DNA from: Geosiphon pyriformis
Taxonomy: Eukaryota > Glomeromycota > Glomeromycetes > Archaeosporales > Geosiphonaceae
Assembly: GCA_016748015.1 (NCBI GenBank)
Contig: JAAOMT010000135.1
Span: 268,097 to 332,096, forward strand
Length of the DNA stretch: 64,000 bases
Reading direction: 5' to 3'
In this document: positions 38,409 to 51,082 of the stretch, piece after piece
Layout: each line of letters begins with the position of its first letter
Numbering within the stretch: the first letter of the stretch is position 1
Position numbers and translations under genes: made by a program
Notes under the pieces: generated by a model
What the model was told of the DNA's origin: nothing
Databases searched by the model: none
What the model saw: the letters and a program-made list of their open reading frames with translations, nothing else

Positions 38409-38621
38409 CTAATCTATAATGTCATCAAAGTTACGTAAGCCATCGGCGATTATTCGGGTTATGTCAATTGGTAAAATGTCATCATTTCCACAAAAAACAA
38501 AATTACTATGTACCAATTTATTTAATTCACAAGGTTTTTTAATTGTTCGACGACAAACAAACAAGCCAAAAAAATATACAATAATAACTAACACAAGGGG
38601 TAAGTAAGAGTCTTTATACAA
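38409..38621 (-). CDS. Small hypothetical protein with one membrane segment
   Basis: A 70-codon frame with natural codon use between NUIM and the fungalysin gene. It begins MYKDSY, then LPLVLVIIVYFFGLFVC as a likely membrane anchor, a basic RRTIKK and a polar tail ending NFDDIID. The opposite strand carries an open frame over nearly the same bases (38419-38607, MSSKLRKPSAII...) that ends at a strong donor-like GGTAAGTAAG, so the coding strand is uncertain. No family is recognised on either strand. Confidence 0.3.
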   Translation of the reverse strand: MYKDSYLPLVLVIIVYFFGLFVCRRTIKKPCELNKLVHSNFVFCGNDDILPIDITRIIADGLRNFDDIID

Positions 38622-38762
38622 TTCAAAGAAAAGGGTTGGTGAGTGCTAGAGATAGTAGTGAAGATTAAAGGAGTTTTTTTTGTTAATTACGAGGTGATGT
38701 AATTCGATGCTCTAAACTTATTAAATTAATGAAAAAGTGAAAACAAGGACGAAACATAAAAT

Positions 38763-41413
38763 TTAATCGCTTCCCATGAAATCGAAAAGAACTTGCGTAG
38801 GTTGTTCGTTGGATCCCTCACATTTAGGCGGTGCTTTGTAACCTTCTTTTCGTACGCCACCACCCCATGGACTACCCCCAACAAGCTTAGCACCAAAACC
38901 TAGACCACGTTTAGCAAAACCACGCCAGATTTCACACTCGTTTTCACCACCAGTTAGAACGTCATCGGCTTGAAGGATAGCGTCACGTGCATCGACGAAT
39001 GTGGGTCGACATGGTTGTAATTTTAAGCCATCAACCACAAGTTGAAATGCAAGAGTGTTACCATGTTTTGGAATCTTTTTAGTGGTGCCCGGTTTATTCG
39101 AACCTCTTCGAGATTTCTTGTACCACGATGAATCGTCACCTTGCGTTGGTGGGAGCCATTCTGATGTGAATCCATGTTTATCTACTAAGTTCCAATAAAT
39201 TTCATATAACATTTCAGCCCAGACAGCCCTAATAAATTAGAATAAAATCAACAGGATTAGCATGAAATCGAAATACAGGGCCAAACTAAACTTTAGGAAA
39301 AGTCAGTTTTATGACTTACCCTTTAGCATGTACACCCCAATAACCAGGTTTATCCATCCACGCAAATGTTTCGGGATTTACCTTTAGCGATGTGGAGTAC
39401 TAAATCCAAGAGAAATAAGTTAAGTCGTATGCTTTGAATTATTTTCTATGAGAATTTGACAAACAAACTAAATATTGAAATAAATAAACAAACCTTGTAT
39501 CGCCTAATACCTTCACCACCATTTGCCCAATCACCCATACCAAAGGCCGCATCTCTTGTAAAACTATTCTTCATTCGTAGAATAGTGGCAAAGTAATCAC
39601 CCCATCCTTCACCCATACCACCGGCTTCACCCCATCCGAGGCAACCACTATTAGCAGGTCCACCAGTCAATCGAGTTGAAATACCGTGTGTATATTCATG
39701 AATCTATTTATATCAAGTTGGATCAGAAATCCGGGTTTAGTGAATTTGTGATTGATGATAATCCAAAAAAAAGTGAAGAAGTGGATCATATTGAAATATA
39801 CTTACAATAATACCAGCCTCAAAATCACCATCCCGCCATGGGTCGACAACATCCCATACATACATTCGCATTTTAGCATGTTGCCCATCTGGTGGTGTTG
39901 CGAAATTTGCATTATTGTATCTATAAATGTTTCCAAAAATTTGTTTATTTTTAGCTGAGATTCTTTATTCATGTAAATCTTGTCCACTTATACTTACCCC
40001 GAACCATCTTGGGCATTGGCAATAACGGCATCTTTATCTTTACCTCCTTTGCCATAATTGTTTTGTTGGAAATTACCGGCAATTTCGTTAAAGCCATATC
40101 TGTAGAAGAGATCGTGAATCTATTGATATGATTGAAATGTTTCAAGATGAGTTTTTGCGAAACTGCTAATTAACTTAGAATTGATCGAAACTGTGTTTAT
40201 GTACCATATTGTTTATGTAAAAGAGATTTGTGACAGAAGCATCGATATATGTTTTTGGTGATTTATCCAAGTTCAATGGGAAATCGAATTCAAGAAAATG
40301 ACCACCTTCTGGACGATAATTATCTTCCCATTCCCAATTTCCTTGAAGGTTTTCATGTGCATAGACATTGTTACCGACGGTAACGGTAAAATTCTTGGAA
40401 CGACCTTGTGAATGCCAGCCGTAAGGTGAGGCAATTTTATCGGCTGGATCCGTGACCAATTTACGAACGCCATCCGAAGGATCGTTCAATCCCAATGGAA
40501 AAACATGATATGCTGCATCGGCAACCCAATCAATTAGTGCCACAAGTTTACCATCATGTGCGTTAACTTGGGCATGATACCAATTGTTTTCCATCTCAGC
40601 TTTCACATCCCAGCAAAGTTGTAAGGTGTCATCGTCCAATTGAAGATATACCTGAGTCATTTCTACATCAGAGAGTGCGAATGGGACGTTGGTGGCAAGT
40701 ACCACGGGTTCACCATCAAGTGATACTGATTCGGTATAGTTGATCTTTTCAGGATGGGGAACTTCTTGGTTAATGTGTTTTGCCAATGAAAATAGAGCTT
40801 CCTCAGGTGAAATCACTAAGGCACCAAGATTATTGAAGTGATACGAGCTGATTTCAGATTTCTTTGATTTAATCGAATCACGTTTCGTTTTTCGAATGAA
40901 TTTGATTCGTGTAACGTCGATCTTCCATTTATATGGTTTAGGTTGATCATCATCGATATCCACTTGATCATCACGCAAAATTGAATCGATAGTGTTGGTT
41001 GAAGATCCTTTTGATCGTTTTCCCTTATGGAAAGAGTCACCATAAGAAATAACACGACCATTTTCATCAATATTCACATTTATATCACCGTTAACCACTT
41101 CTAAATCGTTAATTATTTGACGCAAGTAAACATGAGTAACACCGTTATGTTCAGAAGTATACGAATTTTTTATTTTAAATTCGGACTTCGTTAAGTTTTC
41201 TTTCACGAATTGCAGAGCAATTTTTAGCGGGTCCGCTCGCAGGGCAGAAGTGAAACCGTCTGTAAGCTCTTTTACGGAGGGAGCGTTATATATACGATGG
41301 TCGAGTTCCGGCCCAAAGTTGGCTAGACGACCGATATGGTTTTCCCTCGCCGCGTTAGCAACTATAGCCAGCAAGGCCAAGAACAAGGCAGCTTGCCTAC
41401 CAGGTGTCTTCAT
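38763..41413 (-). CDS. Fungalysin, extracellular zinc metalloprotease (peptidase family M36)
   Basis: Six exons, 41413-40205, 40119-39998, 39920-39806, 39703-39494, 39399-39320 and 39228-38763, join in phase to 733 residues. A signal peptide is evident ([14 protein letters not shown] at the N-terminus). It is followed by the FTP/PepSY-type propeptide that keeps fungalysins inactive until cleavage ([41 protein letters not shown]). The catalytic domain has HEYTH at residues 484-488 split after an intron, then [15 protein letters not shown] and [11 protein letters not shown], supplying the two zinc His, the catalytic Glu and the third ligand Glu (about residue 514). Later family motifs are [20 protein letters not shown] and [18 protein letters not shown]. 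These enzymes degrade host or environmental proteins outside the cell. All catalytic residues are intact. Confidence 0.93.
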
Positions 41414-42900
41414 ATTTTAAATTTATATTGGCGAGACCAAGAACGGCAACACAGAGAATAGTAAAATGGTTTTTATCAATTAAACGAGTTATTCCAAAAG
41501 GAAAAAAGCTCGAAACGAACAAATTTATCGTAGAACTAAAGAAAAGTTTGGTATTCACAAAAACGGCCAAAAAAGACCAAACTGCAATACCACCAAAGAT
41601 GAAAATAAAAATTTCTTATTCTTTTCACCAGCCTAAAACTCGGGATGTCTCAAATAAATAAGTCGTCAAAAAGGGGAAGCCAGAATTAGAATGTAAGGAA
41701 AAATCACAAACACACAGGCTAACGCTCGTACCACTCCAATTGAGCGAAACCCCAAATTGGATCAAAGATAAGGTACGAAAAGGCGGCGGTGAAGGGGAAA
41801 GAAAGCCTGACCAGGGCTGGACTATAACTAATATAAATAGGTCTTCAAGTAAGCGGAATGGTATTGGATAGTGACACTCGTTCGCGTGGTTTGCCTCTAA
41901 ACAATGTGACCTTGTGACTCTTCACAACAAGAAGCAATGATGACTTGCAGTATATTTGTTTAGGAAACTCGTTGAACCAAAGATCATTTTGATTTGCACG
42001 AGTAAAAACCATAGATAATTGTCAAATGTTCAAAATACGAGATCTGTCCGATATAAAAAAGGGAAATCAGCGACTACAATTTAAAGACAAAGAAAAAGGA
42101 AAAGGAGCAAGAAAAATTGATTTATTAGATAAGACGGTAATAATACCATTATTGTTGAGAATCGATCACACGACCTTCTTAAAAATGTCCCAAAAAGGGT
42201 CGCACCGTTTCGATCAATGAATCGTGGAATTGTGCAACGAAAATTTGCTTTTTAATCTCTGACTCTTTAGTTGAAGAAATGTAAAGCTGAAGATGATAAA
42301 AATTAGTGTGTGCGGAAGTCGAAAATCTGTAAATTTTTCGTTTGCTTCCTCTAGCTGTTTTACGTTTTCCTTTTTTTTGGGCATATTTGAGAATTGTCAA
42401 CTCGTCACCCGATGCCACTTGCACAAACACTATATTTCGAATCGACAAGATTGTGATAGGTCACACGACAGTTAGTCCGAAAGGGATAACGGTGATGGCT
42501 GATGCCGCTTCTAAGAATTTTGCCCTAGAAAGGTAGCATATATGAAACTCGATTTTTGATGTACGAGTGACGGAACTGAAACATCTGAAATCATTGCATA
42601 GTTGTCATCGATGAGTCATTTCTATGCGTGGAGTTTCTCCTTAATTTTTGATATATTACCCCTATTCTGTTTTTCTTTGCATGTGCTTTCTCTTTCCCGA
42701 GTTCCTACTCACATGCACATGCACCGCAATGTACAGTACAATGCATAGCATCACGCGGAATAAATGTCAAACTTTCTAAAGATGGTTTCAACAAACAATT
42801 AATTCCATAGGAACATCATTTGATCCAAATATCAAATGTTGTCACCTTTAGATTGCAGAAAATTTGGCTAAACTTTGCAGAAGTGTTTTTTAGAGTCTCG
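41414..42900. other. Upstream region of the fungalysin gene
   Basis: About 1.4 kb of moderate composition, likely promoter and 5' untranslated sequence. Open frames on both strands (41404-41661 plus, 42179-42448 minus, 42342-42536 plus) overlap one another and match nothing I know. No gene is called. Confidence 0.35.
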
Positions 42901-45900
42901 CAAAGTAAAAAAATTGAACAATGAATTTTTTTTTTTTTGATTGATCTGTTTTCAACGAAAGATTTTCAAATTTTGTAATAGAATTAATGAATAAGAATTT
43001 TAAGTAAATATGCATTTAATAAAAATATAAAAGTAAATAATAAAAAATAGTTAAAATTTAATAATAATAATAATAATAATAATATGTTTTTTTTTGTTTT
43101 TTTAAAATGCTTTATTCAACATAATTTAACTATGTAATAAATGTAAATCATACACTTTTTACATATAATTAGTTACTTAAGCCAATTAAAATCACTTTAC
43201 TTATTTTAGAACCTAACATATTATTTATTTTAATTCAATATATTAATATTAAAAAACTTTTTTATGACTACAACCAAAAAAAACCAAAAAGATGTTATTT
43301 AAAAAGTTTTTTTAATTATAAAAACAGCTAAACAAAAAGTTTAAAACTGCTTTTTTTAAATATTTTTAAACTAAACCAGTTTTTTGTTGTTTTAAAAGCA
43401 TTTTTTTTGTTTTAAGTTCAAAGTTTTTTTCTTTTAAGCTGTATATTAAAACCAATCTTATTATTATTATTATTATTATTATTACTTTTTAGAAAGTTTT
43501 AAAACAAATTAATAATTAAATTGCTGTTTTTTTTAATATTGCTTTTTTGTAATTTTAAAGAATAGTTTTTTTTTTAATTTTTAAAATATTATTGTTGTTT
43601 TAAAATCTGTTTTTTTTTTAAAAAATAAAATATTGGTTTTTTTGTTTAATATTAATCTTTTTATTAGTTTTGTTTTAATAATATATTAAATTTAATTATA
43701 AACAATAATATTTATTAAAATAAATACAAATTAATAAATAGTTATATTATTTAATATAATTATTTTTAACAAATTATTATTAATTATAAAAATAATAAAA
43801 ATTATATCTTAATATAAAATTTTATTTAATTATATTACTAATTAAAAAAAATTGATTTAATAACATAAATATTAAAGTATTTTTTTTAAAAAAACATTAT
43901 TAATTATTTGAATAAATGGCTTTTATAAAATTAAATTAGTTAATATTAAAATTATAATATTTATATTTTTTATATTTTAATAAAATATAATTCAAATACT
44001 ATTTAATACAATATAACTTATTAAAAATTCTAAATTAAATATAAATTACATATTTTTATATGTAATAACTATTTAAATTAGTCAAAATACAAATTATGTT
44101 AATTTAAAGAAGTTAAAAAAAAATTTAATTTATAAAATCTAATAATAAAATTATTTAAATTTTGTTTATTAAAAATAATTTGGTTTTTTAATTTTATACC
44201 TAATATTAAAATTACTTATTTATAATAATTTTACTAAATGTTTAATAATTAAATTACTTAAAAAAAAAGTTTAGCAATATTTAAATCTATATTATCTATA
44301 TTATTAAATTTTATTTTAGTTTTAAAACAAACAAAATTTTTAAACAAATTAATTAAAACAATAATAAAACTCTTAATAATATATTTTATAATAATTAAAT
44401 TTTTTTTATCTTAAAATTTTTGTATATATTATTAATTAAAAAAATAATTAAAATGATTAAATAACTAATTGGTTCAATAATAAACTTAATTAAAACAATC
44501 AAATCAAAAATTTTAAAGAGTCTAATTTAAAATTAACTATAGAATTAACAACAAAAACAATTAAAAATATAATAATAAAAAAAACCAAAAATATAAAAGT
44601 TTTGACATAAAATTTTGTATCAATAAAAAACAAATTAAAAATTTTAGAACTGTTAATAAACTTAAAAAAAAACTTAAAAAAAAAGATAAAAACATTTTAT
44701 AATTGATAAATAATTAATTTAAATATTAATATTTGTAATAGTAATAATACTTAAAAGTTTTTTATTAGATATAACACTTATATAACATATTAATTTTTAA
44801 AATAATAAAATTTAAAATCTTCAAAAACTTAAAAATTACAATAATAAAATATTAATAATAATAAAAATTAAGAGAATTAAAAATAAAGCAAATATAATTA
44901 TTAATTTAAAAACAATACAACCAAAAAAAATTGATTAATTTAACCTTAAAAGTATTTTTTAATATAATAATCTTTTTTTAATTAAACAAAAAAATAATTT
45001 TAATGTTGTTTTTTTACTAATATAAACTAATAAACAAAAACAATAATAGTAGAAACTTTTTTTTTAAAAAAAACAACAGAATATTATTACATATTAACAA
45101 ATCTTAATTTAACAAAAAAACATTACTAAAAACATTAAAAGTATTTTTAACATTATTATTAAAAGACATACCAAAAAAAATATCATAAATATAATAAAAA
45201 AACAAAAATTACTACAAAAAACTTTATAATTTTAATAATATATTTAAGAAATTTTAAAATACAAAATTTATACAAAACAACTTAATATTGTTTTTAAAAC
45301 CCAATTTAAATCTAATAAAGCCAGATAATAGATAAAACAAAAAATTAACTAAGACTAATTTAATCTTAAAAATAAAACCAAACATTAGAATAAAAACTAT
45401 CTATTTAAAGAATTTTTAATAATTAAAATTTGTTTTTTAAACATTATTAAAAACAATACCAAAAAACAAAGGAAAAAAAATTAATTTGATTTCTATTTGA
45501 TTAGCCTAGTCTTTAAGATTAAATAATCTAATAAGTTGTTTTGTTTTTAAAATTAGCAATAATCTGCTATAAAACATCATATTTGACAATATAGCCAATG
45601 AGTAATCTTAATTTATCTTAAAAGATATGTTATTATTATTGTTGTTTACATTAAGAAAAAAACTGGTTATTATTAAAAAATTTTTATTCAAAATCTTATT
45701 TAAAATTACAAAAAAGTTTAATATAATAATAGCAGATACAAGTAACTATTGCTGTTTTTTTAATTATTTGGTTTTTTTGGTTATTTGCAAAAAGGTAATA
45801 ATAGTATTAGTAATAATAATAAAGAAGATCAGTTTATTAATTGGCCTATTATTAAATATTTTTTGGCTCTTAGAGAGAATAAAAACAATATTGAAACTAA

Positions 45901-47100
45901 TTTAAGTATATTTCTTAGAAAAAATCTTGACTGAAAAAGAATCACTAATCAAAAATAAAAAAAAACTTTAGAAGCTATTAAAAACAGCCTTTTACTATTA
46001 ATATTTAAGAAAAATATTGTTAAAATATTTTGCTTAGTTACTTTAACAATAAAAAGATCTTTTTTTGTTAAAACTTTATTAATCACTATAAAAAAAATAA
46101 TATTTAAAACTCTTTTACTCTTTGTTTTAATTATGATTATAAAATAAGAAAAAAAAAAGTTTTTTTTTGTAAATTTTTTTAAAAACAAAATTAAATAAAA
46201 ATTATTTATTAAATACAATCTTAAAAAAACAAATTAATAAAAAATTTAATATTAAACCATGTTTTTTTAAATTAAACTTTAATGAATTTTTTATAAATAA
46301 AAATATTTTAAAATATTAATATATCTTTTAATATAAATAAATATGTTATTAATATTTAAAAAAGCAGTTTTAATTATTAATAGAAATATTATTAATTATA
46401 AAAATTTGTTTATAATTTTAAAATATATTAAATTATAACATAATTATTTTTAATTTAAATTATATTATTAATAAAAATATTATTTATTAAGTAAAAAGTT
46501 AAACCAAACTTGGTTTTTGATCTTATTAAAACATATTATAACAAAACCAGACAAAATAAATATTTTATTATATAATATAAATAAGAGACTAATATAATTA
46601 AAGATTAATTAATTTAACTAATAATATTTTGATTATTATAGTTATAATATATAATTTATACATAAATTTATATTAATTACAGTTTAAATAAAAAATTTAC
46701 TTATAAATTTACCAAAAAAAAACAAAAAACAAAAAACAAATGAATTTTAATCCTAACTAATGATAAATCTTTTTATATGAAATACCATTTAATAAGTAGC
46801 AAAAAAAATATTAGCATTAAAGTTATTTTTAGAATTGCCTGGTTTAGATTAAATTTAATTATTAATGCAAACACTGGTGTTGACAAATTCGATTATTTAA
46901 CAAAGTGGTATAAATATTTAATTAAAATCCGAATTATTTGCTCTAGTTTAAACCCAAACAAACAAAAATTTATATATAGACCAGAATGAAAATTGGGTGA
47001 AAAAATGCTATTGTTTCGCAATATAAATAAAACATGAGGTGATTATTGTGAATATTAGATACATGAATATTTTTGTTTAGATCGGATGCAAAAAAAATAG
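42901..47100. other. A+T desert
   Basis: Extreme A+T sequence holding the second long repeat copy (44150-46150) and TTA/AAT runs at about 43065-43082 and 43459-43483. A 70-codon frame at 46777-46989 (ending PNKQKFIYRPE) lies in a slightly less biased patch and could be a relic, but it is not supportable as a gene. Confidence 0.6.
44150..46150 (+). repeat. Long dispersed A+T-rich repeat, copy B
   Basis: Aligns by eye with copy A at 33600-35290, best over 45000-46130. Copy B keeps more G and C (for example 'tttattaattggcctattattaaatatt' against 'ttaattggtttattattaaatatt'), so copy A looks like a more A+T-decayed version. The frames in both copies are interrupted. Confidence 0.6.
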
Positions 47101-47217
47101 GGCAAGAACATTTCTTTGCTAATAATAGCATGAATTTCCTTTATTCAGTATGCTTCAAATAACCACACCTATCTCTAATCCCTATCGCCACTGAAAGTGA
47201 ACTTGGTTTCATTTTTC

Positions 47218-49608
47218 TCATTCTTCCCGTTTAAAAATCTCTATCGCTTGCTCCAAAATCTCCACTCCACGTGCCGCCTCATCCTTCGTCAAGATTAATG
47301 GAGGTACGATCCGAACCGTTTGATTTGACGCCGTAATAATCAATAGCCCACGTTCTCGCGCCAGTTTGACCAATGACGTAGGATCGCGTGTGAATTGAAC
47401 GCCCAGGATCAAGCCGCGCCCTCGAATTTCTGTGATGAGGGTTGGATGTTTATGAGCGAGAGATTGAAGAGAAGCTCGGAGGTAAGATCCTACGACTTGG
47501 ACGTGTTCAAGGAAATTGGGGCTGTTGATCCTCGAAATAACGGATATAGCGGCTCGACATGCGAGTGGGTTACCGCCAAAAGTTGTGCCATGATCACCTG
47601 ATGTATTATGGTCTTAACAAGAGAACTTAAATGTTACCAAGAAACCATTTGAAAAATCGATATTTACCTATTGAAATTAAATCGGCAACTTCATCAGTAA
47701 TTATTATTGCACCGATTGGGATTCCATTCGCCATCGGTTTTGCTGTAGTCAAAATATCAGGATGACATGACTTTGGGAAATGTTGATGTGCCCATAATTT
47801 TCCAGTTCTTCCGAGACCACACTAAAAAAGGATCAGAAATACTTTTATAGAATGATAAATTATTCTATAAAAACGAATTTACAGATTGATTGGCAATCAA
47901 TCAATCAAAACACCATCATCTATTCATCACCTCTTTACCTGAATCTCATCAAAAATCAATAAAGCTCCGACTTCCTGACATCGAATTTTCAAAGCTTCTA
48001 AAAATTCGATATTAGCCTCATTGATTCCACCTTCACCTTGAATCGGTTCTATAATTACGCCGCATGTCTTCTCCGTAACAAACTCTTGAATTTTTCCAAC
48101 GTCATTAAAAGGGACATTAATGAATCCTGGAACTAGTGGAGTAAAAGGCTTTTGATATTTGGGTGCTGGGGTAGCAGATAAAGCACCCAATGATCGGCCA
48201 TGAAATGCGTTTGAAAATGAAACAATCTCATATTTCACATCTTCTCCATTTCCTTCTTTTCCAATAACTTTTCCCCATTTCTTGGCGAATTTTAACGCCC
48301 CTTCATTTGCTTCGGTACCAGAATTGGTAAAGAAAACTTTTGCTGCTGGGAATCCACCATTTCCACGCGTAGCCTCAACCAATAATTCAGCTAATTCACC
48401 GGAATATTCGTTGTAATAAAGATTCGATAAATGAATGAGACGTTGTGATTGATCGTATAGAATTTTGGCAAGTTCTGGATCAGCGTGGCCTAATGCATTG
48501 ACAGCAATTCCCGCCGTGAAATCGAGATAAGGGCGATTTGCGAGGTCATAAAGGTGACACCCTTTACCATGGGTAAATATTAGCGATGGGCGAAGATAGG
48601 TGTTAACAGAGTATTTCGTGTGTTTTTCGAGAATTGCGGAGGTTGATGGGTGGGTATCGATGTCCAAATGTGTCGGCTATCATGAGGGGGAGAGAAAAAT
48701 GAAATTAAATAAAGGAGAAATCGAAAATTTAAATTTTGCTTAAACTCCCCAAATTAAAAAACTTGATCATTATATTTCATATCAAAACGAAATCTTGATC
48801 CTTTCTCCAGTATTATAAAACCCAATTCCCAATCAAGATCAGTACGCTAAATGGCTTTTTAGGTCACTTGTCAAGACTCATCATATATACAACTCTGGAT
48901 GTTTACCTCAGACGATGGTATGGGTATTGTTGATGTGGGAATTTTTGCTTCAGAATCGTTGCTTTTTTTCCGGTCCTCTGCTGCCAACTACTCATTCGTC
49001 AAAAAATGAGTTTCCAAAAGTGTTAATAATGCGGCGGGGGGGGGGGGGGTTTTTTTTTGATTTTCGTATCATTGAAATCATGAATCCTTGAGAAGTTTTA
49101 CAAAAAAAGGGACCCTATACTTTGATCTTTATCTTTATAGGTTTTGAAAACAAAACGTTGGAGGTTTTGGTACTTGATCATAATAAATCATAAAATCTTC
49201 AAGATATTACACGTAACAATAAAAAAAATTTTCTACTAAAAATGAAAAAAGATATACCTTGATTTGCGAAGGAATATCATCTATATTTTCACTTCCCCCT
49301 CTTCCACCGGCACCATTAATTGTAGTGTTCATTTTAGCCGCAGTATTTGTGGGATTCAATCTATCGTTTGTAACGGCAGGAAATGTTGAGCCCCATCGTC
49401 GTAACTTTTTAACATCACACCAAAAATTAAGTACACGGGAGGGATATTTTGGAAAATCAAAATAAACCAAAAACAGAAATACCCCTAATCCAATTGGGGA
49501 AATATATAATACACCAGCAAGACTCGATTTAGCATGATGATAATGATGATAATGATGATGGTGATGGTGGGAAAGATTTAACGTTCGTACTCTTATCGAT
49601 CGTAACAT
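47218..49608 (-). CDS. ARG8: Acetylornithine aminotransferase, mitochondrial
   Basis: Five exons, 49608-49258, 48987-48907, 48676-47939, 47821-47668 and 47597-47218, join in phase to 567 residues. It is a class III PLP aminotransferase that converts N-acetylglutamate semialdehyde to N-acetylornithine in mitochondrial arginine synthesis. Motifs in order: [126 protein letters not shown] (PLP Lys), GDHGTTFGGNPLACRAA and the C-terminal GLLIITASNQTVRIVPPLI. It is longer than the usual 420-450 residues because of about 145 N-terminal residues: a basic start, a His-rich tract (HHHHHHYHHYHH), a hydrophobic stretch and a low-complexity linker. The first exon might belong to another transcript form, or 49512-49405 might be a stopless intron. 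Confidence 0.92.
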
Positions 49609-50869
49609 TTTTTTTTAAAAGTTTTAATAAAATCTTCCTCGTTTTTGTTTTCACCTATAATTTTGATGAAATTTGATCTTTCATTAGGAAATTAGAAGCA
49701 AAATGAATTAATTTTGAAACGTTAAGCCTTTGTGTCGAAGAAAAATTTTATCAATTATTTATATATATTATCAAGTGAACTAAATAAAATAATGATTTTT
49801 AAGGCTTTTTTTCACTTCCTTCCAGTACTGGTCTTCAATGCTGATAACTAATCTTGTGATTCCCTTTTTTTGGTACCTATGATGAGATTGATGAGATCAA
49901 TCTTGAATTACAATTTTCTCTTTTTTAAATTTGAATTACCAATCCTGCTTTCAATATCAAAAATCAAAAAGTGATCTTTTTCCTTTTTGAAGATATATTC
50001 GCTTTGGGATCTTTTGTTGTGAAAAATTATCCGGATCTACATAATAGAAAACAAACATTTCAAAATAATATATTTATTTAATCGAGGATAACTAGAAATG
50101 TGAAACTAAACTTGATGTAAATTTGTTAAAAAACTATTATGATGTAGTTCGAGTTAACAATGTACAGGTTGGAGGTAAAAATCAAAAATTGGAAGGGAAT
50201 GAATGTCTGCATTGTCCCAAATAAACTACTAGTGATTTGCGTAATAGTCCTTAATAGACTACATTTATTAATTGTTAAAAAGTTGCTGAGGCATTTGTTA
50301 AATCAAATGGTATAATATTGAATTTATAATGAAAAAAAATTCCGGTTAGGTCAAAGACTATTTTTAACAATTAAAAAAAATTTTGCCTTGGAAAATCATG
50401 GACATGAATGTTTACTCTTTTTTTTGTTCATATATTCTTTAATATAATGTTTTTGTTCAAAGGCAAATTATTTTAATGAGAAAAAAAAAATTTTAACAAA
50501 CTTTTACAGAAAGTTAGACCCAAAGCTAAAATTAAAGTAAATATTAAATATTTATTAATACTCCGATAAGCTAAAATCATTAAAAAACCAAAATATAACT
50601 TTGAAGAAATAAATAAATTACATATTCGACGTTTTTTACTAAAAGAAAAACTTCCCAATAATTAAGTAATTATAACTTATTGTTAACCAATAAAAATTAA
50701 ATAATCAAGAAAAACAATAAAATTTGAATCTTATAGATAATAGCAAATATTACATAAATTTTAATAATTATTTTTTGGCTTTTAAGTAATATATAAATAT
50801 GAAAAAAATAGTATTTTATGGTTTAAAAATATTTTTAACATAAAAATATTGAAAATAAAAAATAATTAA

Positions 50870-50905
<36 letters not shown>

Positions 50906-51082
50906 TAAAATAATAATATAAATATAAATTTTATAAAAATTTTTAACATAATTTTTTACAATAATAATAGTACTGATAAATTTTTTTTACAACAAAAACA
51001 AAAACAAACACTATCACCATGCCATTATCTGTGATGACGATCCTCTGTCAATTTCATCTATCTCTCGCACCTCAAAAATTCA
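49609..51082. promoter_or_regulatory. Shared spacer between divergent ARG8 and the MAPKKK gene
   Basis: About 1.5 kb between two divergent starts. An AAT run lies near 50870-50904. A 61-codon hydrophobic frame at 50473-50658 (minus) sits in A+T-rich sequence and is not called. No defined promoter element was recognised. Confidence 0.35.

Noticed and set aside
41404-41661. 85-codon plus-strand frame overlapping the fungalysin start
   Set aside because: It crosses the start and 5' leader of a well-supported gene on the other strand and has no recognisable similarity.
42179-42448. 89-codon minus-strand frame upstream of the fungalysin gene
   Set aside because: Peptide is plausible in composition but unmatched, and competing plus-strand frames cover the same bases; no splice or start context favours it.
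45627-46218. Open frames on both strands in the right desert
   Set aside because: They overlap repeat copy B on opposite strands and consist of Ile/Leu/Phe/Lys runs expected from A+T-rich sequence.
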